Source: Geobacteraceae bacterium
GTDB taxonomy: Bacteria > Desulfobacterota > Desulfuromonadia > Desulfuromonadales > BM103
Assembly: GCA_024641085.1 (NCBI GenBank)
Contig: JAHEDT010000001.1
Location: 62,001 to 126,000, forward strand
Direction: 5' to 3'
Length of the DNA stretch: 64,000 nt
Position 1 is the first letter of the stretch. Each line of letters opens with the position of its first letter. The translations under genes and the position numbers were made by a program. This document shows, in pieces, positions 7,478 to 16,197 of this stretch. The notes under the pieces were generated by a model. The model made no database searches, was not told where the DNA came from, and saw only the letters and a program-made list of their open reading frames with translations.

Positions 7478-9031
7478 ATGGAAATTTTTTCAAACCTGGC
7501 TGACGGTTTCGCCGTCGCATTGACCTTTCAGCATCTCATGCTGGCGTTCTTGGGCTGTTTTCTCGGTACGCTCATGGGCGCCTTACCGGGTCTCGGACCG
7601 GCCAATGGCGTGGCGATTCTTATTCCCATTGCATTCACCCTGGGGCTTGGCCCGGTCGCTTCGTTGATTCTGCTGACCAGCGTTTACTACGGCGCCATGT
7701 ATGGCGGGCGGATCAGTTCGATCCTGCTGAACATACCTGGTGACGAGCCGGCAATGATGACCTGTCTGGACGGCCATCCGATGGCCCTGCAGGGGAAAGC
7801 GGGCGAGGCGCTGGCGCTGTCCGGTATTGCCTCGTTTATTGGCTCATTTTTTGCCACCTGGGGCCTGGTGCTGATCGCGCCGCTACTGGTCAAGGTCGCG
7901 CTCCTGTTCGGCCCGGCGGAGTATTTTGCCCTGTTCACCATGGCGTTCGCGACCCTGGGCGGGGTGACCGCCAGCAATCAGGGGAAGTCGGCCTTCGCTG
8001 CCGCACTGGGCCTCGGGATCTCGATGATCGGCAGCGATTCGCAGACCGGTTCAGAACGTTTCACCTTCGGCCATATCCATCTGTACGACGGGATCGACTT
8101 CCTGATCGCTATCGTCGGTCTGTTTGCCATCAGTGAAGTCCTGATCTTCATTGAACATCACAAGGGTGGCGCTGCCGCCAAATCCAGTGCGAAGATTGGC
8201 CGGTTGATGCCTGATTTCGGTGTACTGAAGAAGTCCATTGGCACCATGACACGGTCGACGATCATCGGTTTTCTCGCCGGCGTCCTGCCTGGGGCCGGGG
8301 CGTCGTTGGGCTCATTCCTCTCCTACTCGGTGGAAAAGAACACTGTCGACCGCGAAGGTAAGACCTTTGGCAAGGGCGATCCGCGCGGTGTCATTGCTCC
8401 TGAATGCGGTAACAACGCGGCCGCCGGAGGTGCGCTGGTGCCGATGTTGGCGCTCGGTGTGCCGGGCAGCGGGACCACCGCGGTGCTGCTCGCGGTGCTG
8501 CTGCAGCTCAACATCACACCGGGGCCGCTGCTGTTCAGGAATAATCCAGATATCGTCTGGGGCCTGATCGCGGCGCTCTTTATCGCCAACTTCATGTTGT
8601 TGGCGCTGAACCTGCCGATGGTTGGCCTGTTCACCCGGGTGCTGTTGATTCCGACAAGGATTTTGATGCCGGTGGTAGCGATGATTTCATTCGTCGGTAT
8701 CTACGGGCTCACCGGTTCGACCTTCGACGTGATGATGATGGTCGGCTTCGGCTTTGGCGGCTGGCTGCTACGTAAGCTCGGGGTGCCGCTGGTGCCAGTC
8801 ATTCTCGGCATCCTGCTCGGCAACGAGATGGAGGTCAACCTGCGGCGTGCCTTGCAGATTTCGGACGGCGACTGGTCGATTCTCGTCGGCAGCCCTTTGG
8901 CTATCGGTATCTGGGCCATTGCGGTCACCGGCTTCGTCCTGCCGATTTTCTTCGGCAAGAAGGTGAAAAAAAATATGTCAGCCGATCATTCCGAAGAGAA
9001 GATGGACGAGGTCATGAAAGGCGGCGACTGA
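7478..9031 (+). CDS. tctA: Tripartite tricarboxylate transporter large membrane subunit TctA
   Basis: A 517-residue polytopic membrane protein, close to the usual length of about 500. The conserved stretches GALPGLGPANGVAIL near the N terminus and GVLPGAGASLGSFLSY in the middle are the two pseudo-symmetric TctA motifs, and GVPGSGTTAVLLA follows. It drives ion-coupled uptake of the substrate delivered by TctC. Start ATG 7478 has AGGGG upstream; an earlier in-frame start at 7430 would overlap tctB and lacks a site. It is the last gene of the operon; no clear terminator follows. Confidence 0.94.
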   Translation: MEIFSNLADGFAVALTFQHLMLAFLGCFLGTLMGALPGLGPANGVAILIPIAFTLGLGPVASLILLTSVYYGAMYGGRISSILLNIPGDEPAMMTCLDGHPMALQGKAGEALALSGIASFIGSFFATWGLVLIAPLLVKVALLFGPAEYFALFTMAFATLGGVTASNQGKSAFAAALGLGISMIGSDSQTGSERFTFGHIHLYDGIDFLIAIVGLFAISEVLIFIEHHKGGAAAKSSAKIGRLMPDFGVLKKSIGTMTRSTIIGFLAGVLPGAGASLGSFLSYSVEKNTVDREGKTFGKGDPRGVIAPECGNNAAAGGALVPMLALGVPGSGTTAVLLAVLLQLNITPGPLLFRNNPDIVWGLIAALFIANFMLLALNLPMVGLFTRVLLIPTRILMPVVAMISFVGIYGLTGSTFDVMMMVGFGFGGWLLRKLGVPLVPVILGILLGNEMEVNLRRALQISDGDWSILVGSPLAIGIWAIAVTGFVLPIFFGKKVKKNMSADHSEEKMDEVMKGGD

Positions 9032-9865
9032 ATCGGGCATGGACAATTTACACTGCCGGACATTGTCCCCCTATAGCGCACGCTGATCATGTAATCATCT
9101 CTTGTGTCCACCAGGGAATTCCGGATTTCTCGTGCGACATTCTCGCGATTTTAGGTCCGATTCTCAGGAAGCAGATGGAATGAGTTCTTGGCTGTGACCG
9201 GGGCGTGACAGGTTGATATACTGCCAGGGATAGCGCTCCCCGGTCATGACCTGCAGGGAAGCATGATCGAATCAAGGGTCATGCTAATGACAGCTACAGG
9301 AATAGGGTGTGGTGTTTCCCTCTACCTTGTGTCGAACAGCACCCTTCCAAGATCCGGGAGCCGCTTACTGAAAAATTCCATTGTGCGGTTGATGTCGGCA
9401 CCCTGCGGGTACGTTTCAGAACGTCGGTAAGCTTGGCGACGAGAGTCCTGATGGCAACATAGTCCGTCAGACCAAATCAATTTGCTCAAAACTGGTTTTC
9501 ACTGCGCTGTTCAGTGAAAAAGGCTGGAATGCAAAGGGCCTGCCTTCCGTCGGAAGGTCAGCCCGCATTGCCCTGCAGTATGGCCGTTCTGCTGCTCATG
9601 CTCCCTGCCCGATACTCCCCGCCCGATACCCTGACGGCCACACTGCCGGACCACCTTAATCCCTTGCCATCGAAGGCCTTTGGATAAAAACTCTTTGTGA
9701 GATTGATCACGGTGCGCTTGACACGTTATCATAAAAGAAATAGTCCACTTGGCGTGCCGGCGGTTTCTGCCGGCGCCCAGTGAGGAGGCTGCCGAACAGG
9801 AGCTCTTTTGATGCGCCCCGGTGTCGCAGGTAGCGGGTCGGGAGCCGCCCGGAGATAGGAGTTGT
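9032..9865. other. Long intergenic region with a possible gene remnant
   Basis: About 830 bases without a convincing intact gene. On the minus strand, 9322-9402 reads as a 26-codon C-terminal-like stretch ending in TAG (it contains MEFFSKRLPDLGRVLF), and the next 60 bases continue in another frame, which would fit a decayed gene of unknown family. There is a GCCGGC-GCCGGC hairpin at about 9755-9776. The reading frames at 9087-9275 and 9511-9732 on the minus strand show no family features. Confidence 0.4.
9718..9746 (+). promoter_or_regulatory. Possible promoter upstream of pxpB
   Basis: A perfect TTGACA (9718-9723) followed after 17 bases by a poor -10 (TAGTCC). It is the best promoter-like site before the pxp genes, about 120 bases upstream of pxpB. 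The weak -10 keeps confidence low. Confidence 0.3.
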
Positions 9866-10504
9866 ATGGAGACTCAATTGATTGGCGATGCCTGCGTGAG
9901 CCTGGTTTTTGGCGAGGAGATCTCGGTCGAAAACAGCCGCAGGGTGCTGGCTGCCTATCGCCATCTCAAGGGGAGTGCCTTGCTCGGTGAGCTGGGGATT
10001 CATGACCTGGTGCCAACCTATCGCGCGTTGGCCGCCCACTTCGAGCCCGGAACCGACCCCTGGATCGTGGCCCGGGCTCTGGCAGAGCAGCTGGACCCGG
10101 AAACCCAGCCCCGCCGGCAGGTGGCCGTCGGTCCCGGTAAGACAGTAGAAATTCCGGTGGTCTACGACGGTGAGGACCTCTCACGCGTCGCCGAGATCCA
10201 TGGTCTTTCCGCTGCTGACGTGATCAGCCTGCATACCGGAGCGACCTACCAGGTCGCGATGGTCGGCTTCAAGCCCTTCTTCCCTTACCTGATCGGGCTC
10301 GACCCGCGGCTCGAAACGCCCCGTCTGGCCTCCCCGCGCAAGCGGGTTGCCGCCGGTTCGGTGGCGATCGGTGGTGCGCAGACCGGGATCTATCCGGAAG
10401 ATTCCCCTGGAGGCTGGAACATCGTCGGGCGCATGGACCCGCAACAACTGCAAACCATCCTTCCAGGCGATACCATCATCTTCCATCAAAGCGAGGAGTC
10501 ATGA
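9866..10504 (+). CDS. pxpB: 5-oxoprolinase subunit PxpB (KipI family)
   Basis: A 212-residue subunit of the ATP-dependent 5-oxoprolinase PxpABC, which opens 5-oxo-L-proline (pyroglutamate) to glutamate in the cytoplasm. The family core is visible: GFKPFFPYLIGL, PRLASPRKRVAAGSVAIGG, QTGIYPEDSPGGWNIVGR, close to the usual GFxPGFPYL...QTGIYPxxSPGGW pattern. Start ATG 9866 has GGAGATAGGAG upstream. It overlaps pxpA by 4 bases (ATGA). Gene order B-A-C is followed by a TRAP transporter, so imported oxoproline or a related lactam is a plausible substrate source. Confidence 0.93.
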   Translation: METQLIGDACVSLVFGEEISVENSRRVLAAYRHLKGSALLGELGIHDLVPTYRALAAHFEPGTDPWIVARALAEQLDPETQPRRQVAVGPGKTVEIPVVYDGEDLSRVAEIHGLSAADVISLHTGATYQVAMVGFKPFFPYLIGLDPRLETPRLASPRKRVAAGSVAIGGAQTGIYPEDSPGGWNIVGRMDPQQLQTILPGDTIIFHQSEES

Positions 10505-11238
10505 TCATCAACTGTGACATTGGTGAACGGGGGGCCGAGCACCCTGTCGACCTGGAGCTCATGAATCACATCGGCATGGCCAACATCGCTTGCGGAGGTC
10601 ATGCCGGGGACGCGGAGAGCATTGCAGCCTTCTCCGCGATCGCCCGCGAGAAAGGGCTGCGCATCGCCGCTCACTTGGGTTATCCCGACCGGCAGAATTT
10701 CGGCCGGGTCTCGATGCCGATCGCGGTCAAGGACCTGCTGGCGGCCCTCGACCGGCAACTCGCGCTGAGCGTCGAAAAAAGCCGGGTCAAACTGCACGGG
10801 GCACTGTACAACGACTGTAATGTCAATGGCCTGCTGGCCAGGGCAGTCGCGGTCTGGCTGCGTGACAGCAGGGTCACGGAAGTGGTCACCCCCTTCGATT
10901 CGGCCCTGGCCGTGGCCTGTTGCGAACTGGGCCTGGCCGTATGCGCCGAGGCGTTCGCCGAGCGCCGCTACACGTGGCTTCCGGAGAGCGATCAACTGGT
11001 TTTGGTCTGCCGTAGCAAGCACTACTCCTCGATCCTCGAGGTGGAAGATGCCCTGGGACACAGTCGCAACATTATCCTTGAAAACCGCATCGATACCGTC
11101 GTCGAGGCCGAAGACGGCTCCCTGTCGACTCTCTCTCGACCGGTCAGGGCGGAAACCCTCTGCATCCATTCCGATTCGCAGATCGCTCTGCCGCTGGCGA
11201 CCGGTCTGGCAGAACTCCTCAGGCAGTCCCAGACATGA
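10501..11238 (+). CDS. pxpA: 5-oxoprolinase subunit PxpA (LamB/YcsF family)
   Basis: A 245-residue YcsF-family protein. Signatures are NCDIGERG at the N terminus, NIACGGHAGDAESI (family NIACGFHAGD), LGYPDRQNFGR and VKLHGALYND (family VKPHGALYN). It is the subunit that works with PxpB and PxpC to hydrolyse 5-oxoproline. Small departures from the commonest motifs (GGHAGD for GFHAGD, KLHGALY for KPHGALY) leave room for a variant substrate. It is coupled to both neighbours by 4-base overlaps. Confidence 0.93.
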   Translation: MIINCDIGERGAEHPVDLELMNHIGMANIACGGHAGDAESIAAFSAIAREKGLRIAAHLGYPDRQNFGRVSMPIAVKDLLAALDRQLALSVEKSRVKLHGALYNDCNVNGLLARAVAVWLRDSRVTEVVTPFDSALAVACCELGLAVCAEAFAERRYTWLPESDQLVLVCRSKHYSSILEVEDALGHSRNIILENRIDTVVEAEDGSLSTLSRPVRAETLCIHSDSQIALPLATGLAELLRQSQT

Positions 11239-12131
11239 AGACCGGGACCGACAGCACAGTGCCATGCCTCGATGGCCTGGCGGCTTTCGGCCGCAAGGGC
11301 ATGTACTGGCTGCGCCGGGCGCCCTGCTACGGCCGCCAGGATGTAGGTCTTTCGCCCGGCGGGGCCATGGATCTCTTCGCCATGCTTACCGGCAATATCA
11401 TGCTGGGCAATGCCGACGATGCCGAAGCTCTCGAGTTTCTTCTCCCTCCCGAGATCGAATTCCTTCAGCCGGTCTACTTCATACTGACCGGCGGCCACTT
11501 CCGGGCGACCCTCTCCCGGCCGGGACTGCCGGCCCAAGAAGTCAACCACGCTGCCGTGGCCTTCGCCCCGGCCGGGGCGACCTTGACGCTCGGCGTTCGG
11601 ACCAGGGGCCTGCGCGGCTATCTCTGTGCCCGGCCTTGCCTGACGGATACTCCTGACGATGAATTTCTGCAGCGGCGCCGCGGCCGTTTTGCCGAGAAGT
11701 TCAGCTGGTTCGATCCTTTCGGCAGAATCCGTGTCGTCGAAGGGCCGGAATACAGCTGGTTGCGGGAGCCGGAACTCTTCACCAGCCAGTACTGGACGGT
11801 CAGCCGCGCGGCCAGCGATATGGGAATCAGGCTCGAAAGCGATGCCGAGTTGCTCGTCGGAGACGGCAACATGATTTCAGATGCGGTGGCCGACGGCACG
11901 GTCCAGCTGACGCCGAAGGGGCCGATTGTCCTGCTCAAGCATCGTCAGACCGTGGGCGGCTATCCGCGCATCTATAACGTAATCAGTGCCGATGTCGACC
12001 TGCTGGCGCAATTCTATCCCGGACAGAGCCTGTGCTTCCGTAAAGTCAGCATAGCTGATGCGGTAACGGCGGCCAGGCAGAAGTGCGCCCAGCTGGAGGC
12101 CCTACGTGGCAGGTACTCAGCGGACCATTAA
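11235..12131 (+). CDS. pxpC: 5-oxoprolinase subunit PxpC (biotin-dependent carboxyltransferase family)
   Basis: A 298-residue PxpC/KipA family protein, the partner of PxpB in the 5-oxoprolinase complex. Visible family features: GRQDVGLSPGGAMDLFAMLTGNIMLGN near residues 30-60, RVVEGPEYSWL, and the C-terminal run GPIVLLKHRQTVGGYPRIYNVISADVDLLAQ. It overlaps pxpA by 4 bases. A weak hairpin with a T-run follows, after which the TRAP genes start 143 bases downstream. Confidence 0.93.
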   Translation: MKTGTDSTVPCLDGLAAFGRKGMYWLRRAPCYGRQDVGLSPGGAMDLFAMLTGNIMLGNADDAEALEFLLPPEIEFLQPVYFILTGGHFRATLSRPGLPAQEVNHAAVAFAPAGATLTLGVRTRGLRGYLCARPCLTDTPDDEFLQRRRGRFAEKFSWFDPFGRIRVVEGPEYSWLREPELFTSQYWTVSRAASDMGIRLESDAELLVGDGNMISDAVADGTVQLTPKGPIVLLKHRQTVGGYPRIYNVISADVDLLAQFYPGQSLCFRKVSIADAVTAARQKCAQLEALRGRYSADH

Positions 12132-12147
12132 TATCGCGCACGGCGGT

Positions 12148-12175
12148 GCCGGTTTTTGGCCGGCGGGTAATTTTT
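12148..12175 (+). terminator. Weak terminator-like hairpin after pxpC
   Basis: GCCGG (12148-12152) pairs with CCGGC (12160-12164) around TTTTTGG, followed by TAATTTTT. The 5-bp stem is short, so partial read-through into the TRAP genes is likely. Confidence 0.35.
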
Positions 12176-12274
12176 CTGAGCATATTTGAATTCTTCGTGT
12201 AGTATTAGTACGTTAACCTTGTCCGCCGATTCCCGTGGGCGGCCATTCAACCTCAGTGAAAAAGGAGAAGGCTC

Positions 12275-13261
12275 ATGAGTTTTAGGAAAATCATGTTGAT
12301 GACGTTGTTGGTGTTGTTGATCACCGTGCCCGGTAGTTTTGCTGCGGACCAGGTAATCAAGCTTGATCTCAATGCAGTCTATGGCGCGACCAGCTTCCAT
12401 ACCGAGGGTGCTGCCGAATTCGCCAAGCTGGTCGGAGAGTACACCAACGGCAGCGTGGTGATCACCGTTCACCCCGGTGGCAGCCTGGGCTTCAAGGGCC
12501 CCGAACTGCTCAAGGTCGTCAAAGACGGCCAAGTCCCCATGTCAGACATACTGATGGGCGTGGTTGGCGGCAGCGAAAGCGTGTTTGGCATAAGCTCTCT
12601 GCCGCGCCTGGTAAACTCCTTTCCCGCCGCCCAGAGCCTTTATGCTGACTGTAAGCCGCTATACGAGAAGGCTGCTGCCAAGTGGAAGCAGAAGCTGCTC
12701 TATGCCGCTCCTTGGCCGCCAAGCGGCCTGGTCACCAAGAAAGAGATCAACGCTACGGCTGATCTGGCCAACCTGAAAACCCGCACCTACGACAAGAACG
12801 GTGCTGAATTCCTCCAGTCGCTGGGCGCGTCCCCGGTCTCCCTTCCCTGGGGAGAGGTTTATTCGTCGCTGACCACCGGGATCATCGACTCGGTGCTGAC
12901 TTCCGGTGAATCGGCCTCCAATGGCAAGTTCTGGGAAGTGCTCAAATACTTCAAGAACATCAATTATGCCTACCCGCTCAACATGGTGACCATCAACCTC
13001 GATTACTGGAATTCCCTGAGCCCGGCCCAGCAGCAGGCGATGCTCAAAGCTGCTGCCGCGGTCGAGAAGTCCCAGTGGCAGAGCTCTGAGAAGCGCACCC
13101 TCGTATCACTCGCCACCATCAAGGGTCAGGGGATGGTCCTTTCCAACGAAGCGCCGGCCTTCTCCAAGGACCTCGACGCAGCCGCCAAGAAGCTGGTCGA
13201 TACCTTCAGCAAGGAGTCTTCCCCCGAAGTTCAAGCGATTCTGGCCAAGTACACCAAATGA
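12275..13261 (+). CDS. TRAP transporter substrate-binding protein (DctP family)
   Basis: A 328-residue periplasmic binding protein of the DctP family. The signal peptide covers about residues 1-23 (hydrophobic core LMTLLVLLITVPGSFA). The C-terminal half has the family segment DYWNSLSPAQQQAMLKAAA, and the ligand-pocket region contains LANLKTRTYDKNGAEFLQSLGASPVSLPWGEVYSSL, where the binding Arg sits in KTRTY. Start ATG 12275 has AAAGGAGAAGG upstream. It overlaps dctQ by 4 bases. Placement right after pxpBAC suggests 5-oxoproline or another glutamate derivative as ligand; this is inference. Confidence 0.92.
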   Translation: MSFRKIMLMTLLVLLITVPGSFAADQVIKLDLNAVYGATSFHTEGAAEFAKLVGEYTNGSVVITVHPGGSLGFKGPELLKVVKDGQVPMSDILMGVVGGSESVFGISSLPRLVNSFPAAQSLYADCKPLYEKAAAKWKQKLLYAAPWPPSGLVTKKEINATADLANLKTRTYDKNGAEFLQSLGASPVSLPWGEVYSSLTTGIIDSVLTSGESASNGKFWEVLKYFKNINYAYPLNMVTINLDYWNSLSPAQQQAMLKAAAAVEKSQWQSSEKRTLVSLATIKGQGMVLSNEAPAFSKDLDAAAKKLVDTFSKESSPEVQAILAKYTK

Positions 13262-13755
13262 TGACAAAGCTGTTGCAGGGGATAGATACGTGCTCGAAGC
13301 TGGGTGCGTATCTATCCGCCTTTTCCATGGTCCTGATCGTCGGCCTGATCCTGGTCGAGATCATCTGCCGGTCGGTCTTCGGCACGTCGACCATGGTGGC
13401 CGATGAATTCAGCGGCTACCTGATGGTCGTCACCGTGATGGCCGGCCTGGGGTATACCCTGGCAACCGATTCGCACATCCGCATCACCGTTCTGCTGGTG
13501 AAGCTCGGACCGCGGGCGCGGCTGTTCATGGACCTGGTCGCGACCTGCTTCGCCCTGGCCATCGCTCTTTTTATCTGCTACCACGCCGTCCTCATGGTGC
13601 ACGATTCGTACAGCTATGACATGCGGGCGGATTCCATATCCGAGACACCCTTCTACATACCGCAGCTGGTCGTGCCGCTCGGTCTTGCCGGGCTGATCCT
13701 TCAGCTGATCGGCGTTTTGCTGAGGAGATGCAGCCGTTGTTCACCGAACCCCTGA
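13258..13755 (+). CDS. TRAP transporter small permease subunit (DctQ family)
   Basis: A 165-residue protein with four predicted membrane helices and the DctQ signature region: EIICRSVFGTSTMVADEFSGYLMVVTVMAGLGYTLATDSHIRITVLL (about 32-80), including the helical Arg-Ser and Asp-Glu pairs. It joins the large permease to form the membrane part of the TRAP transporter. It overlaps dctP by 4 bases and dctM by 28 bases, so all three are translated as one unit. Confidence 0.92.
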   Translation: MMTKLLQGIDTCSKLGAYLSAFSMVLIVGLILVEIICRSVFGTSTMVADEFSGYLMVVTVMAGLGYTLATDSHIRITVLLVKLGPRARLFMDLVATCFALAIALFICYHAVLMVHDSYSYDMRADSISETPFYIPQLVVPLGLAGLILQLIGVLLRRCSRCSPNP

Positions 13756-15071
13756 CCATCACCATTCTGCTCTTCGCCATCCTGCTGCTGTTGCTGCTCT
13801 CCGGGGTCTGGATCGGCTTCTCCCTGTTCGGGGTTGGCGTCGCCGGGATGCTGATCTACAAGACCAACCTGCCGCCGGCGATTTCCATTTGGGACAAGAT
13901 CGGCGGGCTGATGGCCACCTCAGCCTGGAACAGCCTCAACTCCTGGGCAATTACCGCACTGCCGCTTTTCATCCTCATGGGGGAGATCCTCTTCCGGACC
14001 TCGATCTCGACCCGCCTGCTCAACGGCCTGGTGCCGTGGTTCTCGCGGATTCCAGGCCGTCTGCTGCACATCAACATCGTCGCCTGCTCTCTGTTCGCCG
14101 CGGTCTCGGGTTCGAGTGCGGCGACGACCGCCACGGTGGGCAAGATCACCCTCGACGAACTCTCCCGGCGTGGCTATGATCGCAGCCTGGCGCTCGGGTC
14201 GCTGGCCGGGGCCGGGACCTTGGGCTTTCTCATCCCCCCCAGCCTGATCATGATCATTTACGGGGTGCTCTCCGACACCTCGATCGGCAAGCTGTTTGTC
14301 AGCGGTATCCTGCCGGGACTGCTGCTGGCGGCACTCTACTCGACCTACATCGTGTTCCGGGCCAAGATCAAACCGCAGATTGTCCCCGACAGCACCGAAA
14401 GCTATACCCTGCAGCAGAAGTTGGTGGCCCTCAAGGAACTGGTGCCGGTGCTGCTGCTGGTGGTGGCGGTGCTTGGTGGCATCTACCTCGGTGTCACCAC
14501 GCCGACCGAGGCGGCGGCCATCGGCGTGCTTGGCGCGCTGGTGCTGGCCGCTGCCTACCGCAACCTGTCGTGGGGGAATTTTCGTGAATCCCTGCTCAAT
14601 GCGGTACAGACCACCTGCATGATCTGCTTTATTATTGCCGGGGCGGCGTTTCTCTCCCAGGTCGTCGGCGTCGTCGGGGTCGCCCGTGGCCTCAGCGAGT
14701 ACATCGTCAGCCTGCAGGTCTCGCCCTACGTGCTGCTCATAATCCTCGGTTTCATGTACCTCATCCTGGGGATGATTCTCGATGGCATCTCGATTGTCGT
14801 CATGACCCTGCCGATCGTACTGCCAATGGTCACGGCGGCCGGTTTCGACTCGATCTGGTTCGGCGTGTTCCTGGTGATCATGGTCGAGTTGTCGCAGATC
14901 ACGCCTCCGGTGGGTTTCAGCCTGTTCGTGATCCAGGGGATTTCCGGGGAGCCGGTGAGTTCGATCATCAAGGCGACGGTGCCGTTTTTTCTGCTGATGA
15001 TCCTGGCGGTGGTTTTGATTACGATCTGGCCGGACATCGTTATGTTCCTGCCTGACCAAATGTCCAGGTAG
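13728..15071 (+). CDS. TRAP transporter large permease subunit (DctM family)
   Basis: A 447-residue polytopic membrane protein of the DctM family, slightly longer than the usual 425-430. Family motifs visible: LPLFILMGEILFRT, FAAVSGSSAATTATVGKI, LGSLAGAGTLGFLIPPSLIMIIYGV and, near the C terminus, ELSQITPPVGFSLFVIQGI. It couples sodium-driven transport to delivery by the DctP protein. The start at 13728 lies inside dctQ, which is common in these operons. The EamA exporter gene follows 100 bases later on the same strand. Confidence 0.94.
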   Translation: MQPLFTEPLTITILLFAILLLLLLSGVWIGFSLFGVGVAGMLIYKTNLPPAISIWDKIGGLMATSAWNSLNSWAITALPLFILMGEILFRTSISTRLLNGLVPWFSRIPGRLLHINIVACSLFAAVSGSSAATTATVGKITLDELSRRGYDRSLALGSLAGAGTLGFLIPPSLIMIIYGVLSDTSIGKLFVSGILPGLLLAALYSTYIVFRAKIKPQIVPDSTESYTLQQKLVALKELVPVLLLVVAVLGGIYLGVTTPTEAAAIGVLGALVLAAAYRNLSWGNFRESLLNAVQTTCMICFIIAGAAFLSQVVGVVGVARGLSEYIVSLQVSPYVLLIILGFMYLILGMILDGISIVVMTLPIVLPMVTAAGFDSIWFGVFLVIMVELSQITPPVGFSLFVIQGISGEPVSSIIKATVPFFLLMILAVVLITIWPDIVMFLPDQMSR

Positions 15072-15171
15072 TCCGAGGTGGGGGCGGTCCTTTCTAAGCT
15101 CATATGGCCAGGGGGTCGTTGCCGTCAGGGGCCCGTCAGTACGGCGGAGCCCGGCCCATGGTCCTGATTCC

Positions 15172-16107
15172 ATGAAGACACCACGACCCCGGAGGCCGCT
15201 CGACGGCGGCGCCATGGCGGCGATGCTGCTCCTGTGTGCCACCTGGGGTCTGCAGCAGGTGGCGATCAAGGCCGCTGCCGTGGATATGTCGCCGGTGCTG
15301 CAGATCAGTCTGCGCTCAGGCATCAGCGCGGCGCTGATCGGGCTGCTGATGCTCTGCAGCCGCGTGCGTTTCTGGGTGCGGGACGGCACCTGGCGACCCG
15401 GCCTGCTGGCCGGCAGTTTGTTCGCGGTCGAGTTTTTGTTCATCGCCGAGGGCCTGCGATTCACCACGGCCTCGCATATGGCGGTCTTCCTCTATACCTC
15501 GCCGATTTTTACGGCCCTGGGTCTGCATTGCTTCCTCCCCGACGAACGCCTGCGACTGCACCAATGGCTCGGTATCGGCGTCGCCTTCTCCGGGATCGTC
15601 ACTGTCTTCTGGGGCGGAGCCATGAGTCCGGTGACCACTCCGGACATGCTCCTGGGAGACACCCTGGGCATCCTGGCTGGCGCCGCCTGGGGGCTGACCA
15701 CGGTGACCGTGCGGGCGTCCACTCTCTCGGAAGCCCCACCGACCAAGACCCTGCAGTATCAACTGACGATGGCCTTTCTCCTGCTGCTGCCGACCGCCTG
15801 GCTTTCCGGCCAGGCGGACGCTGCGGCCTTCACGCCGATCGTCTGGGTCAGCCTGTTGTTCCAGGGGGTCGTGGTCTCTTTTGCCAGCTACCTGGCCTGG
15901 TTCTCTCTGTTGCGGAGCTACCTGGCTTCGCGTCTCGTGGTCTTCTCCTTCATGACTCCCCTGTTCGGAGTCGCTTTCGGGGTGCTCTTGCTGCATGAGC
16001 CGTTGACGGTGAGCTTCGTGGCTGGGGCCCTGCTGGTGTTGCTCGGCATTGCAATGGTCAGTCGCGCGGCCTTGCCGCAGCCGCCGCCGAGGCGTGGGTG
16101 GCGCTAA
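15172..16107 (+). CDS. EamA/DMT-family transporter
   Basis: A 311-residue protein with ten predicted membrane helices in two EamA repeats. Landmarks are CATWGLQQVAIKAAAVDMSP in the first helix and EPLTVSFVAGALLVLLGIAMVSR at the end. Such proteins usually export amino acids or metabolites. It lies 100 bases after the TRAP permease on the same strand and may belong to that unit, for example as an outlet for excess amino acid. Substrate unknown. Confidence 0.85.
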   Translation: MKTPRPRRPLDGGAMAAMLLLCATWGLQQVAIKAAAVDMSPVLQISLRSGISAALIGLLMLCSRVRFWVRDGTWRPGLLAGSLFAVEFLFIAEGLRFTTASHMAVFLYTSPIFTALGLHCFLPDERLRLHQWLGIGVAFSGIVTVFWGGAMSPVTTPDMLLGDTLGILAGAAWGLTTVTVRASTLSEAPPTKTLQYQLTMAFLLLLPTAWLSGQADAAAFTPIVWVSLLFQGVVVSFASYLAWFSLLRSYLASRLVVFSFMTPLFGVAFGVLLLHEPLTVSFVAGALLVLLGIAMVSRAALPQPPPRRGWR

Positions 16108-16141
16108 ACTTCCCTGGTGCGGGAATGAAATCGAAAGGAAG

Positions 16142-16187
16142 GCCGGATGACTGTCGAACCTGACAAAGGGCTGACAGTCCCTCCGGC
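16142..16187. terminator. Hairpin between convergent genes
   Basis: GCCGGA (16142-16147) pairs with TCCGGC (16182-16187) and GACTGTC (16149-16155) with GACAGTC (16173-16179), with a small internal bulge and a long loop. It lies between the EamA gene and the dimethylargininase-like gene, which point at each other. There is no good T-run on either side. Confidence 0.35.
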
Positions 16188-16197
16188 GCTCTGCGCG

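Noticed and set aside
13920-15467. Long minus-strand frame of 515 codons opposite dctM and EamA
   Set aside because: It is antisense to two clear genes, is rich in Arg/Gln/His/Asp in the way of high-GC shadow frames, and has no family motif.
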